A stretch of DNA of 64,000 bases from Oikopleura dioica (Eukaryota; Chordata; Appendicularia; Copelata; Oikopleuridae): assembly GCA_907165135.1 (NCBI GenBank), contig OU015568.1, forward strand, positions 11,168,501 through 11,232,500. Direction: 5' to 3'. The stretch's first letter is position 1; each line of letters starts with the position of its first letter. Below, in pieces: positions 20,754-36,468 of this stretch. Both the position numbers and the translations under genes were made by a program. The notes beneath the pieces were generated by a model. That model had not been told where the DNA came from and made no database searches. It worked only from the letters and a program-made list of their open reading frames with translations.

Positions 20754-22714
20754 TCAGGCTTCCATGGATGTTTCAAGGGTGGCTTCATCGAGCACTTCGC
20801 TCTTTCTTCTAACGAGGGGCAGTCGGGTGTTTGGCAGTTCTGCCGAGCGGCTAAAAAAAGATGAAATTGAATGTTTTCAAATTGCACCTCGTTAAACTTT
20901 CAATCATTCCAATACAGTTGTTACATTCTTTGATCAATCTCAGCTCCTGGTTGACCTTATGATTCAATGCCTTCATTAATTTCAACAGCGTTTCCGATCG
21001 CGCCGCTTTCTGTGAGTATAAATCAATCACTTTTTCCAATACAATTATCAACATCGGTTGCCAATTGAGGTCGGTGAGGTATCTTTTTCGGTTTTTAATA
21101 ATATTTATAAATATTTTCTTCCCCCTTTTTTATTGAACTTTCAAAACCTTTGCCTTCCTAGAAATCTGAGAATGGAAGCTACTTCAGCTTCGCTTCTGCT
21201 TGACATAGTTTTTTCGAGAACATTTCGTCGATGGAGCTCTTCAAAGATAGCAACCAACACTTCTGGTCGCTTCCGTCTAAGAATTTGATTGAAATCTTCG
21301 GCCTGATATTAGTTGATCACCTGATGTTATAACCGAGACCCATCGAAAGGACTTTCTTGTACTCGAACTGGCGGAACAGCTTGTTATATCTGTTTTCATG
21401 CGATTTTCGTTTGTGACTTGTTTCATTATCGATCTTGACAGGGTCCTGGCCGTCATCTTTTCTTTCGACTTTATATGTGTAGGCCTGATCAGCGTTAGGC
21501 TTCTTCTGAAAACTACCGCCTTGCTCAAGCTCCTTGTACAAATGTTTTTCGCCTTCCGGGACATTTCTTAATAATACGTTCTCTTCCTTGATTTCAAAAT
21601 TGATCCTTACTTGATAATATGTTCATTTCTATGCCGGACAAACAGATAACCGCCCGCAGTTCCCGCCGCCAGCGTTCGATCTCCGTTACTCAACGCCATC
21701 GAGAGTACAGGAGCATCGAACTCGACTGTAGCCGCACGACTGTAATCATTCATCTCGAAGATGTTCACGCGCTTGTCAAGACCAGCTGTGAGCAGTTTTG
21801 TGTGACTGTCGTTGAAGCAAATTGAGCTGACGTTTTTCGTATGATTTGAGATAGTCGTTAAAAGTTTCTTCCTGTGTGTGTCCCATACTTTCACTGGAAA
21901 TTCAGTTAGACTCTGTTACAAGCAAAAATATTACCAATAGGTCCTCCAGCAGAGACAATAAGCGATAAAGACGGGAATACCGCGACTGATTCGACAAAAC
22001 TGCCATGATTGAAGGACATCGTAATCTAGGAAATACGGTAATGATTGACGTCATAATTGTCTATTACCTCGTTAGCCCGCATATCAAGCATATTGACCGT
22101 ATTATCATATCCTCCAGAGCAAAAGATATTCGGATCATTTGGCGCAGCTGCTCCAGCTCGGACGTAATCATTGTGAACCAGCATCTCTGACACTTTATCG
22201 CCTCTCGAAACATCCCAAAGCTTCACTTTCCCGTCATCGGCACCAGATACGATGCATTTTCCATCAGCAGTGAATGTCGTCACCTGACAGCAATCGTGGT
22301 GAGCGGCGAATTCGCGAAGAGGAGCACGGGCAAGAGTACCCTTATCGAACACACGGACGACTCCTTCCTCAGAGCCGGCGCAAATTAAGTTTCCATCGTT
22401 CCTCCAGTTTCCGCTGTAGCACTTCTCGCTAGAAAGATCATCAGTTATTTTCAATCAAAAGAGAGAACGATTTACCGAAATCGAGTGAAAGTTTTTCCGA
22501 TTTTGGCAGATTGTCTTGAAAATATTCTCATGTGGAATCCAGATGTAACAAGCAGCTCATGAGGCGCATGAGGGTTGAACGATACATGGCTAATATTGTT
22601 GTCTTCTTTGACTGTGGTGGGAAATTGAAAACTCCAGTAGGGATCGTTTCTCTCTAGCTGGTCGAATTTCGTTGATCTAACGAGAGACAGCCTCTGGAAA
22701 CTATTCGAAGCCAT
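20754..22714 (-). CDS. UTP15: UTP15, SSU processome (U3 snoRNP) WD40 protein
   Basis: Start ATG 22714 (MASNSFQRLSLV...) comes two bases after a TTCGATATAG site. WD repeats read HVSFNPHAPHELLVTSGFHM, GSEEGVVRVFDKGTLARAPL, VSGADDGKVKLWDVSRGDKV, CSGGYDNTVNMLDMR, KNVSSICFNDSHTKLLTAGL and LAAGTAGGYLFVRHRNE, and the segment APLREFAAHHD matches UTP15 APLRQF. The C-terminal UTP15 domain spans KKVLSMGLGYN ... IIVLEKVIDLYSQ ... LRLIKECNNCIGMIESLTR, and the tail ends LETSMEA. It acts in the nucleolus in pre-18S rRNA processing and pol I transcription. Its start is 41 bp after the stop of the upstream C8orf76-like gene, so the two are probably co-transcribed. Confidence 0.88.
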
Positions 22715-22755
22715 TCTATATCGAAATAATTTTGATTGATGAAGCTTATCATCGT

Positions 22756-23668
22756 TTATTTTTGTGCAGGTGTCGATAAAAGCAGCCACTTTTTTAACTT
22801 AGGCCAGTCAGTCCAGTTTTCATGTAGAAACTTTCTGTATTCGGCTATTCTTTCTTCTGATAATCCGTAATCGTTCTTTTCTTTTGAACATTTCTCATTC
22901 AAACTAAAATAGGTTTAATAAATCGACCAGTTATTTTTTATTTACTTTTTGTAAAAATCATGAACTTCGTTTTCTGAATGACGCAGAGTGTAATTCGTTT
23001 GCCTCAGAATCGCGAGTAAACAAACAAGATGCTGTTCGGTGCCAAATTTAAGAAACTTCAGAGCTTTCGCCCAGAGTTGTGGCTCGTCCATGTGGATACC
23101 GACGACATCTATTCCAAATTCTAGAGCCATCTCAGCAGGCAAAGAGTCCAGCACAGCGTTGAAGAGGGAGGTTTTCATTTCGTCATTGCTGCATGTTTTG
23201 AAATGATCTAAAACACATGCGAAGGAACAAACTACGTTTGAGTTTACCTTTAAACCGAGCTAACGCGTCGTCGAATCGTTCTAATTTAGCTAAACAAATC
23301 GGAATCGCCTCGCTCAGCTCTCTTCTCAATACAGAATTCTGCTTCGTACAAGTTTCATAGCTTTCAAGATACAATTCTAGCGCTTTCTCAATATCATCTT
23401 TCATGATGAAAAAGTAATCTCCAGATGACTTCAGCCTCAACGCTTTTCTGTCCAACTCCTGGAAGATATCTTGCTGAACGTATTTGTCCGGGTGATTGAA
23501 GCAGTCAACAACTTCTGGGTTCTCTTGTTCGACTTTGCTGAGGAACCACATTTTCTCTCGCTGATTGGGGACATATGATTCTATATCATTTTTACGCACA
23601 TGTATCTTCTTCGTTTTCTCGACTTTTTCTTCGTCTTCGAATATATCTGGATCGCAGAACAGCTCCAT
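22756..23668 (-). CDS. C8orf76-like TPR-type protein
   Basis: Start MELFCDPDIFEDEEKVEKTK at 23668 follows TTTATTTTAAG. Three exons encode about 270 residues: an acidic N-terminus, REKMWFLSKVEQENPE, then helical repeats LRLKSSGDYFFIMKDDIEKA, LELYLESYETCTK, ELSEAIPICLAKLERFDDA and a C-terminal half with HMDEPQLWAKALKFLKF. The pattern (W-F, then a TPR pair K-x-x-G-D ... Y-x-x-A-L-x-x-Y and a C-L-A-x-L-x-R-x-x-x-A-L motif) resembles vertebrate C8orf76. This assignment is tentative, and another TPR protein remains possible. The stop at 22756 lies just before the UTP15 start, consistent with an operon. Confidence 0.5.
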
Positions 23669-23864
23669 CCTCTTAAAATAAAACCAATCATTAGATTGAA
23701 ATTAAGAGAATCTATTGAGCAAGAATTTGAAGTTTTCGAAAAGAATGAGGTAACACACTGTAACTGCTCATGTACAAGAATGATTAGCGATTTAATTTAA
23801 ATAATCTATTTGGTTTTGGGAACTATTAGGAAATAAGGTACACGAAGAGCGAGAGTAGAGAGGT

Positions 23865-24499
23865 TTAGATCTCTCTGTGCGAAACAAACGACATAAAGAT
23901 TGTCCAAAAGAAGCCAATCACACGAACGAAAATAACTTGATAAGCCACGGGAATAAGATAAAAGTTAAAGAACTGGACGGGACCCCACACTTGCCAATTC
24001 TTGATCAGAATTGTTTGATAATCGGACTCGATTCGCTTCTTGATCTTCACCAATGAACTTCCCTGGAGGGCTTCGTTGGTGCAAAGGAAGAGCGTTAGAG
24101 TAACGGGGATGATGAGTAACTGGTCGATGGAGGTTTTCTTGACTACATTAGCCAAGGTTGCTTTCGGCCAAACACGTGAGGCGAACAAAAACCTTCAAAT
24201 AAACATTAACTTTTTCAATTCAAAAAGAGGCTACCATTTATAGCCTAAAGGCGTCCAAACAAAAGTACTGAAACATGCCATTCTCACTGTACGAACATGA
24301 TCCTGGTCTTTGAAAAGCGTTTTCCCTTCGACTGCATTCTGGGCGACAGTATCTCCAGCAAGGGCGACCACGGACGCAAAGATCATTTGCGTCTGAAACA
24401 AAAATGTCAATTTCCTGAAAAAATCAAACAAAAACTTACCCGTAGTGGCCTTTCTTTTAATTCATGCTGAAACTTCCGTAGAAGAACCCATCTGCCCAT
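23865..24499 (-). CDS. Mpv17/PMP22-family four-TM protein (copy 3)
   Basis: Three exons: MGRWVLLRKFQHELKERPLR, then TQMIFASVVALAGDTVAQNA, VRTVRMACFSTFVWTPLGYK, KKTSIDQLLIIPVTLTLFL, and the C-terminal hallmark NWQVWGPVQFFNFYLIPVAY then QVIFVRVIGFFWTIFMSF, ending SHREI. About 185 residues, the usual family size. It is close to copy 1 in the last helices, suggesting recent paralogy. The next family member upstream ends only 82 bp from this start. Confidence 0.85.
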
Positions 24500-24581
24500 C
24501 TAAATAGAGTTTCAAAGCGTGAGGAAGGATAAATACAGTTAGTTATATTTGGCAGGTACATACAGTATACAAATGACTGAA

Positions 24582-25221
24582 CTATCTCAGATGCGAGTGC
24601 GCCTTCCAGGATACGTAAATATTCCAGAAAAACGCAACAACATTAATATAAATAACTCGATAATTGAGAGGCATAAAGTAAAAGTTGATAAACTGAGTAG
24701 GAACCCAAACTTGCCAATTCGCAACAATCATCGAGGTAAAATCACGCTCGATTTTCTTCACACCGCTATCAACGCCTCTTCCATCCAACACTAAAGGAGA
24801 CAATACGACGCTGGAATTCTATTTTCGCTTTACCTTCATTTATCATCAAGAAGCAACACATCAAAATCGACGAAATAATCAACTGATCTACCACAACCTT
24901 CTTTATCATTGATGCCGGACTTGTACCGGGAAAGAGCCGTTCCGCTAGAACCATCCATTTTGAGCAAAGTGGCGCGTAGTAGAAGAATCCGAAACCAGCC
25001 ATTTTCAAAGTTCTCGCAAAATTGTGCACTTCTGGCTTTTCAAAGACTTGCTGGGCCAGACAATCGCCCAGGGCGCAAAGAGTACCAGCAGTTATGCACT
25101 AAAATTTGCTTTAGAATAACTTTCTCCTTACCTATCCTTTCTTCCTTACCTGTGTTAATAAGGGTCGTTTCTGCAGCATCTGGTCATACCTAGCGGCAAG
25201 GCGTACTGCAAAGAATCGCAT
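24582..25221 (-). CDS. Mpv17/PMP22-family four-TM protein (copy 4)
   Basis: Start MRFFAVRLAARYDQMLQKRP at 25221, then ITAGTLCALGDCLAQQVFEK, FARTLKMAGFGFFYYAPLCS, KKVVVDQLIISSILMCCFL, and the terminal NWQVWVPTQFINFYFMPLNY then RVIYINVVAFFWNIYVSW, ending SHLR. All family landmarks are intact, including the D-x-x-x-Q after helix 1. Tandem with copy 3 on the same strand, so local duplication and co-transcription are likely. Confidence 0.85.
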
Positions 25222-25316
25222 AACAATTTCGTTCCCTTCTATCTAAATGAAAGGTCACTGTTTCGGCGCTTTAATCATATCAAAACGGAACAGAAACAAA
25301 CAGAGATTGGCTGAAA

Positions 25317-26917
25317 ATGAAGCGTTTGTGGCAATGGTTGCCGAGAAAATGGATCCTATTGGGCACTTTCATCTTCTTGGTCGTTATGTTAGTGAAATCA
25401 ATGGATGATAAGCATTTCTACAGCCAACAGGGACGAAAATTAACAGTGGCAGTCTTGGTCCCAAAGAAATTAATGGGAGGACCAGGTGAGGGACGATTAC
25501 TTCGTTTAGAGGTAAATTTTAACCGTAGCAAGCCAGTATAGCTATAATGAATTCTCGATGCGGATGCTTCATCGGCAGTATTATTTGTACAATCTTGAGA
25601 AGAAAAATTTCAAATACCCGATCGAGGTTAAATTTTTGATGGAGGGCAAGTCGAACAAATGGCTCGAAGAAGAGGCTGGTCAGTGGGGAGACCTTATTTT
25701 TAATGCAAAAGAGAAGAAAATAATTTCGCAAATTAACAAGCTTCTCGACGATGAAACATTCGGTGTTGTAATTTCAGGTAAGAAAAGTATATCGAATGGC
25801 TGCATATTTCTTAGATTTGTACTCGTTCGTCACATGGGAAAAGGACTTCATTTCGCAAACAAGCCATTCAATTTGTAGAAATCTTACTACGTGTGGCGCC
25901 GCTGGAACCTATATTCCCAATTTGAAAGGATGCTACGGAGAAATGCTCGACTTTGAGCCCAAAAAAGAAACTCCCTTCTTGAGAGAATTCGGCAATTTCA
26001 CCGAATTCGCGGCGAACTTTGTGAAAAAATCTCCACTGAAGCTACTGCCTGCATACTTTTTAAAAGATGCAGATAGAAGAGTCGAAGCCCCACTACTACT
26101 TGAGCCGAAATCGTGTGAAGGAGAGATCGTTGTCATGATCAGCACGAATGGAGAGCGCTTTCGTCGGAGAAATCTTCATCGGTCTTTGAATAGCCTAAAT
26201 GAAGAGGGCAAGAAGGTTTCGCTTTTCTTTTTTCTCTCCCATGCAGATCAAATTGGAAGGTACAGGCACGAGTCAAGAGCGCTCCAGGACATTTTTGTTG
26301 GAAACTTCTCAATGATGGGAATAGATAATTACGATCAACAGCCGAATTATCGCTATCTCACCGGTATTCGTTTCGCCAAAGAAAATTGCCAGAATATGCA
26401 GACGTTCATTTTTCACAGCGATGGTTTCTTCCCAAATTACCATGAAATAAGTACGAAAACTGGAAATACCCCATTCATGGCCTGTCTTGGCAGGGTTGAA
26501 GAAGACTCGCTCGAGTTGAGGATAAAACAACCATTCACTAAAAACTGGTGGCGATTTGACCAACTACCCTTGGACTACCAGATTCCTCGATATTGTGATA
26601 ACCAGTACGGTGGTGTCATGGACAAGCTCGCTCTTCATCAACTCGAAAAAACGATGAGCTTGTCAGAGGAGAAGGTCTTTTCTTTCCATAACGGGCATAT
26701 TTTCTTCACCGGAATAATGCGAGACAAAGCCGGGATATCTCTTACCGACATGCCTTCCCGTGGAGTAGATTTCAACGACGCACTATTTTTGAAAGAACGA
26801 AGTTATGGGGACTTCACAGAAGACGATGTGCAGAAAACCTTTAGAAAATCATTTGGCAAAGAGGTCTTAGAAAACGAACTGAAGAAAATCCAATCAAAAA
26901 TGAAAGAAATAAAATGA
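25317..26917 (+). CDS. Type II membrane GT31-like glycosyltransferase homologue
   Basis: Starts MKRLWQWLPRKWILLGTFIF, a short cytosolic tail and signal anchor typical of Golgi enzymes. The C-terminal half reads IVVMISTNGERFRRRNLHRS, then SRALQDIFVGNFSMMGIDNY, DQQPNYRYLTGIRFAKENC, TFIFHSDGFFPN, YCDNQYGGVMDKLALHQL and FNDALFLKERSYGD. This layout fits the GT31 (beta-1,3-galactosyl/GlcNAc transferase) fold, where D-D-D appears as HSD here. The N-terminal half (VKFLMEGKSNKW, EEEAGQWGDLIF) looks like a second, degenerate copy. An intron at about 25751-25790 is clean. The one near 25512-25536 would be only 25 bp. AATAAA follows at 26928. Confidence 0.55.
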
Positions 26918-26927
26918 CTGATGTTTA

Positions 26928-26933
26928 AATAAA
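26928..26933 (+). terminator. Polyadenylation signal AATAAA
   Basis: Canonical hexamer 11 bases after the stop of the GT31-like gene, which converges on the ABCC5-like gene ending at 27108. Confidence 0.6.
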
Positions 26934-27107
26934 TATGTATTTAGTGTTTTCATGGCTCAAGGTAAAAGTGGAGAAGTGATTGGCAAGAGCATTGAATAGA
27001 AATTACTATTTAGGAAACGTTAGCTAGAAACATAATGAACAGAAGTGACAGAACGTAATAACAATAAATGAACAAGTTTGTGAATTTTTGGAATGGTGAA
27101 CTTTGAT

Positions 27108-31385
<4,278 letters not shown>

Positions 31386-32097
31386 CTCTCGCTAGAATTT
31401 TCTGTAAGCGGTCTTGCTAAATCTCCATTTATTCTCGATTGAAAGCGCCGTCAGAAAAGGTAAAGAATAATAAAACGATAATATGAATTGAATTTACGAT
31501 CCGTTCAAATTCATCATTGTCTTTTCTCTGAAAAAGTAAAATTTGAGTTTGGCCCAATTTACGCCCTCGAGCATTTTTGGCATTGTATGAAAAGATAAAA
31601 TTATTTTCTCTTCATTCATTTCGTGAGTCATTCCTGTCTTACTCATTTCTCCAATCGTGACTAAAGAAAGAAAAAAAGGGAAATTGCAGATTTAAGATCT
31701 CAGAAACGTTCCACTACAGTAATTTCAGAGGGCCAATCAGATGAGAGAAAGAATTTTTAGAGCGCGCCACCCATCGATTTATCCCTATTTCTCGTGTGTG
31801 GTCCTTGATTTCTCAGAAAATGTCGTTAAAATCTCATTTATCTGCATAAATAACTTAATATTTTATTAAAAAAGACCCTTACCTGCTATCGCGTTATTGT
31901 ATTTTTCGGAATAGAGCAATCGCAATTGCTGAAGCAGACGAAATTCTATCCAGCTGGATGTTTTTCGAAGATGGTTTTTTCGACAATACCCAAATTTGGC
32001 TATTTATAAGCTCGAATCATTATTACTAGTTGTTGTGGACTGTGACAGCAGTTGACCTCAAACAACACTGAAAAAAGAGTTTTAAGATTGAATCGAA
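31386..32097. other. Shared upstream region between ABCC5-like and RdRP genes
   Basis: AT-rich, no supported ORF. It separates two divergent starts (31385 minus, 32098 plus) and is the natural place for both promoters. Just before the RdRP start a GAGTTTTAAG site 14 bases upstream of the ATG could act as a splice or trans-splice acceptor. Confidence 0.45.
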
Positions 32098-35000
32098 ATG
32101 GCAAGTTTTGGAACGTCTGGTAGTCTCGATTTGAAGGCTCACAAGATCGAGAAAATGGTCGATCCGGATGAGCCAGATCGAGAAAAAGAACTGGAGGAAA
32201 AACTGAAGGAAAATGAGCTAAAAGATAAAGCTTGGAGCTCAACAAAGAACCTCGACAAAGTCAAATACAGGCCTCGATGTGGAAAACCGATTGGACTGAA
32301 GTGGTATGGCGATGGGAAGAAAGATGACTCGGATGCTTTCGGTAGGAGAAAGAATTTCTTCCATGACTTCAAATTTTACATATAGTCTATATGATATATG
32401 ATATAGACAATCTTTACGATGACAAGGATTGGTTGCCAGTAGAAGAAGAAGATGATCGACTGGGAAAAGGATCAGACAAATACAGTATAAAGACAGTCAG
32501 TGTTACAGTCTCCACCGGTCAAAACTCCTCCCGTCAAGCCATGATTCCAGATAATCAAGTGAAACTAACACCTGGCTTTGATTTCATGTATGAATCGCCA
32601 CTTCTCCGCGATTTCGCTCTGGACCCAAATTCTGATCGTCGAGTTGCCAAAGATTTTCTGCGAGTAAGCTTCGATCGAAATACACCCGACTCCGTTGTAG
32701 GCAAGATTCTCAAAGATGGTTTCTACTGTCACGACCCGCACAATCAGAAAAACAAGAAAGATGCTCTCTGTTTATACCGCTTCTTTGCATACACGCCCTC
32801 ACAAGTCAGAAATCGAGGGTGCATCATGATCAACTACGATGCAGACTTCTGGGGCTCAGATAAGCTCGTTGATGTTGGGGACTACCGAAGATTGAAGAAA
32901 GAATTTGATGATTTGGAGAAAATACACGTGAAGGTTGACAAAGCTGAAGTGAGATACAGTCTTGTGAAAAGAGCGATTCCTTATGTTTGGAACTACTTTG
33001 GGAACTTTGATAAGATCAAAATTGTGTCTAAGTATGCTGCTCGAATTGGTCTTCTAATGTCGCCAACTCAGGCGACCATCTTTGTCCCAGATACAAAATG
33101 GGCCAGAGAAAGAGACATTGTTTGGGGCCCAGAAAAAGATCGAAAGAAGTATGAATTTACTGATGGTTGCGGACGAATGTCGACTCGTGTTGCTCAAATG
33201 TTTCGTGACAAGCTCAATCTCAAGCATTTGTATAAACATCAAGGAGCATACGGAGTACCATCTGTCATCCAGTTCCGAATGATGGGCTGCAAAGGCATCT
33301 TCGTCCATGATCCGACACTTGATGCTGCCAACCAGCCCTGGGTCATGATCCGGGACTCGCAGTGGAAATTCGATTGGAACATGGACACGGTCAAGTTCTT
33401 GGAACGAGATAAAGATGGGAATCCAGGGCGCGCAATGGGTGTTTGCTCTAACGGATTATCAAGGCCTTTTTCTTTTGGAAAACTGAATGAGCAGTTCGTG
33501 GTTTTGCTCGATTCTCTTGGGCTCGCGGACAATACATTCTTGGACATCCAAAAAGATCATTTCGAAAGGCTCAAACGATGTATGGACGACAGAATTGCAG
33601 CGTTTGAAATTCTCTCTTCTCAAAACCGCATGGCTGAAGCTGATCTTCTCCAAGAGACCGATGAAAACTCACCGTACCCACCAGAAGTTATCAACACCTT
33701 GAAGCGCTTCCGCAAGCCAGTTGTTGAACTGCCATCCAGCAACCCAAACGAAAGAGAGGAAAAGAACATCAAAAATGCAGCTTTTTACATCCCTATTTCG
33801 AAATCGAGAAACGTATACGGAGTCGCGGATATTTCAGGCAAACTCAAAAAAGGGCAATGTTTCGTTCAAGTCACTGACTACGTCGAAGAGTTTGATGAAA
33901 CAAAGGGGACAACAAGGAGAGTGACAAAAATGGTACCGTTGGACAACGGCGCTCGAGTACTTGTCAACAAATGCCCAACCTATCATCCTGGAGATTTCAG
34001 AGTTCTGGAGAACACGCACATTCCGGAACTGATGCACCTCTGCGATGTTATTGTTTTCCCTGTGGCAGGTCGACACAATCCTGATTTTAAGCGGCCACAT
34101 CCTCATGAGATGCACGAAAGGTACTTTTATTCCTCGGTTTTATATTAATGAGTGTTCAAAAGTGATTTGGATGGAGATGAATACTTCGTCAGTTGGGACG
34201 ACCGACTGATCCCCGAAAAGACAGACAAGCCTTTCCCGTGCCCAGACAAAACAAAAGGTGCAAACCAAAAGGAAGAGATCACAGTCCAAGATCTGATCCG
34301 TGAATTCACCGCTTCAGAGCACTTAGTTGGAAGGATCAATAATCTGTTCATCGACTGGGCGAAATTATCCGGAGCTAAATCAGACGAATGCAAGCAACTT
34401 GCGAAACTTTTCAATCAAGCTGTTGATACTGCAAAGCATGGTGGCAAAGTTGAAATATCATCGCACTTGACGGTAACTCTAGCGGCTAGAGTCAGCCTAA
34501 CCTATCTTGGTTTACAAAGTTTTTTTAGTCTGTTAAAGATAGAGATGGACAAAAGGTTCGCTTGCATGCAAAAATGGTTGCGCAAACGAAAAAACAACCA
34601 TTCAAAGCCTCCGCCGATTACCTCATCAGATACAAAGGACTCAACAATACTCTCTGGCCATTAGCTCAGAAGCCATTTTTTTATTTCATTGATATTAGCC
34701 TCTGCGATTCGGATTCAATGGTAGGCTTAATTTTAGAAATTAAAAAAATTAATATTGGTGTTAGATGAATTTTCACTGCATGCTGAAGTATGGCGTCTGG
34801 ACTGATCCCTACGAAAGAAATGTGACGAAGATTTCAGAGGCTTTCAACGCAACTCAGCGCCCAGGATCGGATAAAAAATCTCAATTCTTCTTTAACAAAT
34901 TACTTTTTCAATATCCAAAGAAAAGGGGCGATGGTACCGAACAATTCCATATTAAATGAGCGCGGCACAATTTATCTGATTGCCTACAGGGTCAAGAATA

Positions 35001-35485
35001 AGAAGAAATTCGCACAGGGTGTCGCACAAGTTATAGACAGAATCGGCATGTGGGAATACACATGGACGCCGTTTAAATACAGCGAACCAGGAATGATTCC
35101 TGTTCAATGGCTCTTCTGTAAAGACTTCGAAATTCCTGATTTGCCGATGTTTGGACACGAAGGAAAGAATTCGCTTCTTGACCTCGATCACACTGATCCA
35201 ATTCCTCAAAATATCGGCATGAAGCTTTTTGACAAATTCAAGAGAGGAAAGAACGCTGATCCGATGAGAAGGAAGTTAGGCGATAAATTATACGGGAAAA
35301 TGTAAGAAAGAACTTTTTGATCATTTTTAAATCGGTATCTTAGAAGCTATAAAGAAACACTCGTACAAACCAGTTATTTGGACAAGAAATGGGCCGAGAA
35401 TGAAAAAAATCTCCAAGAGAAAATCAAGAACAGCACAAAATTCTACGAAACCAATCAAAATACAAAATCTCGGAATCGGAAGTAG
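32098..35485 (+). CDS. Cellular RNA-dependent RNA polymerase (RDR/EGO-1/QDE-1 class)
   Basis: About seven exons give roughly 1000 residues. The conserved RDR core is complete and in order: YEFTDGCGRMSTRVAQMF (usual D-G-x-G-x-x-S), YGVPSVIQFRMMGCKGIFVH, LSRPFSFGKLNEQFVVLLDS then LGLADNTFLDIQ, CPTYHPGDFRVLENTHIPEL, CDVIVFPVAGRHN, RPHPHEMHE, and across a 42-bp GT...AG intron (34121-34162) the catalytic loop SDLDGDEYFVSWD, with D-L-D-G-D at 34164-34178. In plants, fungi and nematodes this enzyme makes dsRNA or short antisense RNAs for RNA silencing. The tail ends NTKSRNRK. Splice sites around 34850-34930 are unresolved because the frames on either side need a non-GT/AG junction. No break is seen in the catalytic region, so the gene looks functional. 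Confidence 0.92.
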
Positions 35486-35726
35486 ACTGCCAGAAAGACA
35501 AACTTTCACTAACATGATCATTCACTAATAAAGGATAAAGTCATTCACAGAAATTTATATCATTCATTTCTGCAATCGCTACCTAGAAAAACTCAAACTC
35601 GGCGGGGAAGTGGTCGGAAATAAGCTCGGATATTGGTTAGGAAAAGCTGGAGAAATACTGAGAGTAGAAGTTACAAGTCATATTGATTTATTTCATTTTT
35701 GTAAGAAAGACTGTCGAATGTACATT

Positions 35727-36468
35727 TTAATTTGGCCAGTAGCTTTCCTTGTCGTAGGCGCAGTCGTTGGGATCTTGAGGAATGTTGAGAATTTCTGGTC
35801 TATCCCAAACGTCAGAAAAGCCTTTTGCGATTTCCATGAGTTCAGCCCATCGCTCTGGGTTGTTTTCCCGGATGTTCTGGTCTCACTCGAGCGAGAAGGA
35901 ACTTAAATTATTGCTAGAAGAGATCAGATTATTTATAATTACCCGAAGTCTTCGCAGTTCATGACAATCGAATATTCATCGTAGTTGGTATCCATGATCT
36001 AAAATGACTTTAAATCAAGACAAAACATGTGAAAACAGACCCAGTAGTTAGCTCGCTCATCTCTTGACTCAATGAGTTGGTATCCGTAGTCGAAATAGAC
36101 GAGAAGCTTGTTTGGGAAGTTGGCATCAAGAATCTTGGCGTTTCCGAGAATGCTCTGGAGTTCCAGGCCGCTGCCAGAGTTATCGCTGTACGGAATGATG
36201 TGGGAATTATTGACGGTGATGGTGGACGCATCGACGGGGCCGTACTCGGCGCCTCCGCATTTATCGTCGTCTCCAGAGAAAGAAACTGGAGTTCGAGCGT
36301 TTTCCCACCATTTACCGTAGTACTGAAAATTTATGAAATATTTAAAATTTGCAAAACACGTCTTACTCTGTCTAAGTCGAAGTCGGCGATGAGTGGAGGA
36401 CTGTAGCAGCTTTTTCCAAAGGAGATAAGCTGGGCATTAGCTGCTGAAAATAAAATTGCTGTCTTCAT
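35727..36468 (-). CDS. Secreted lipocalin
   Basis: Starts MKTAILFSAANAQLISFGKS, a probable signal peptide, then CYSPPLIADFDLDR and YYGKWWENARTPVSFSGDDD, the G-x-W(W/Y)-E motif of the lipocalin first strand, preceded by D-F-D-x-x-R as in apolipoprotein D-like proteins. Later strands: GLELQSILGNAKILDANFPN, LLVYFDYGYQLIESRDERAN and MDTNYDEYSIVMNCEDF (the T-D-Y-x-x-Y motif). The C-terminus (FSDVWDRPEILNIPQDPNDC ... SYWPN) is lipocalin-like, with a closing Cys. It is expected to bind small hydrophobic ligands outside the cell. Introns lie near 36320-36366, 36000-36045 and 35895-35945. Confidence 0.78.

Noticed and set aside
32098-35485. RdRP as an endogenised RNA virus polymerase
   Set aside because: The motifs are those of the two-barrel cellular RDR family (D-x-D-G-D), not viral palm-domain G-D-D polymerases, and the gene has host-type introns.
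35590-35690. Plus-strand segment reading GNKLGYWLGKAGEI as a gene
   Set aside because: Short, without splice support, downstream of the RdRP stop and opposite the lipocalin 3' end.
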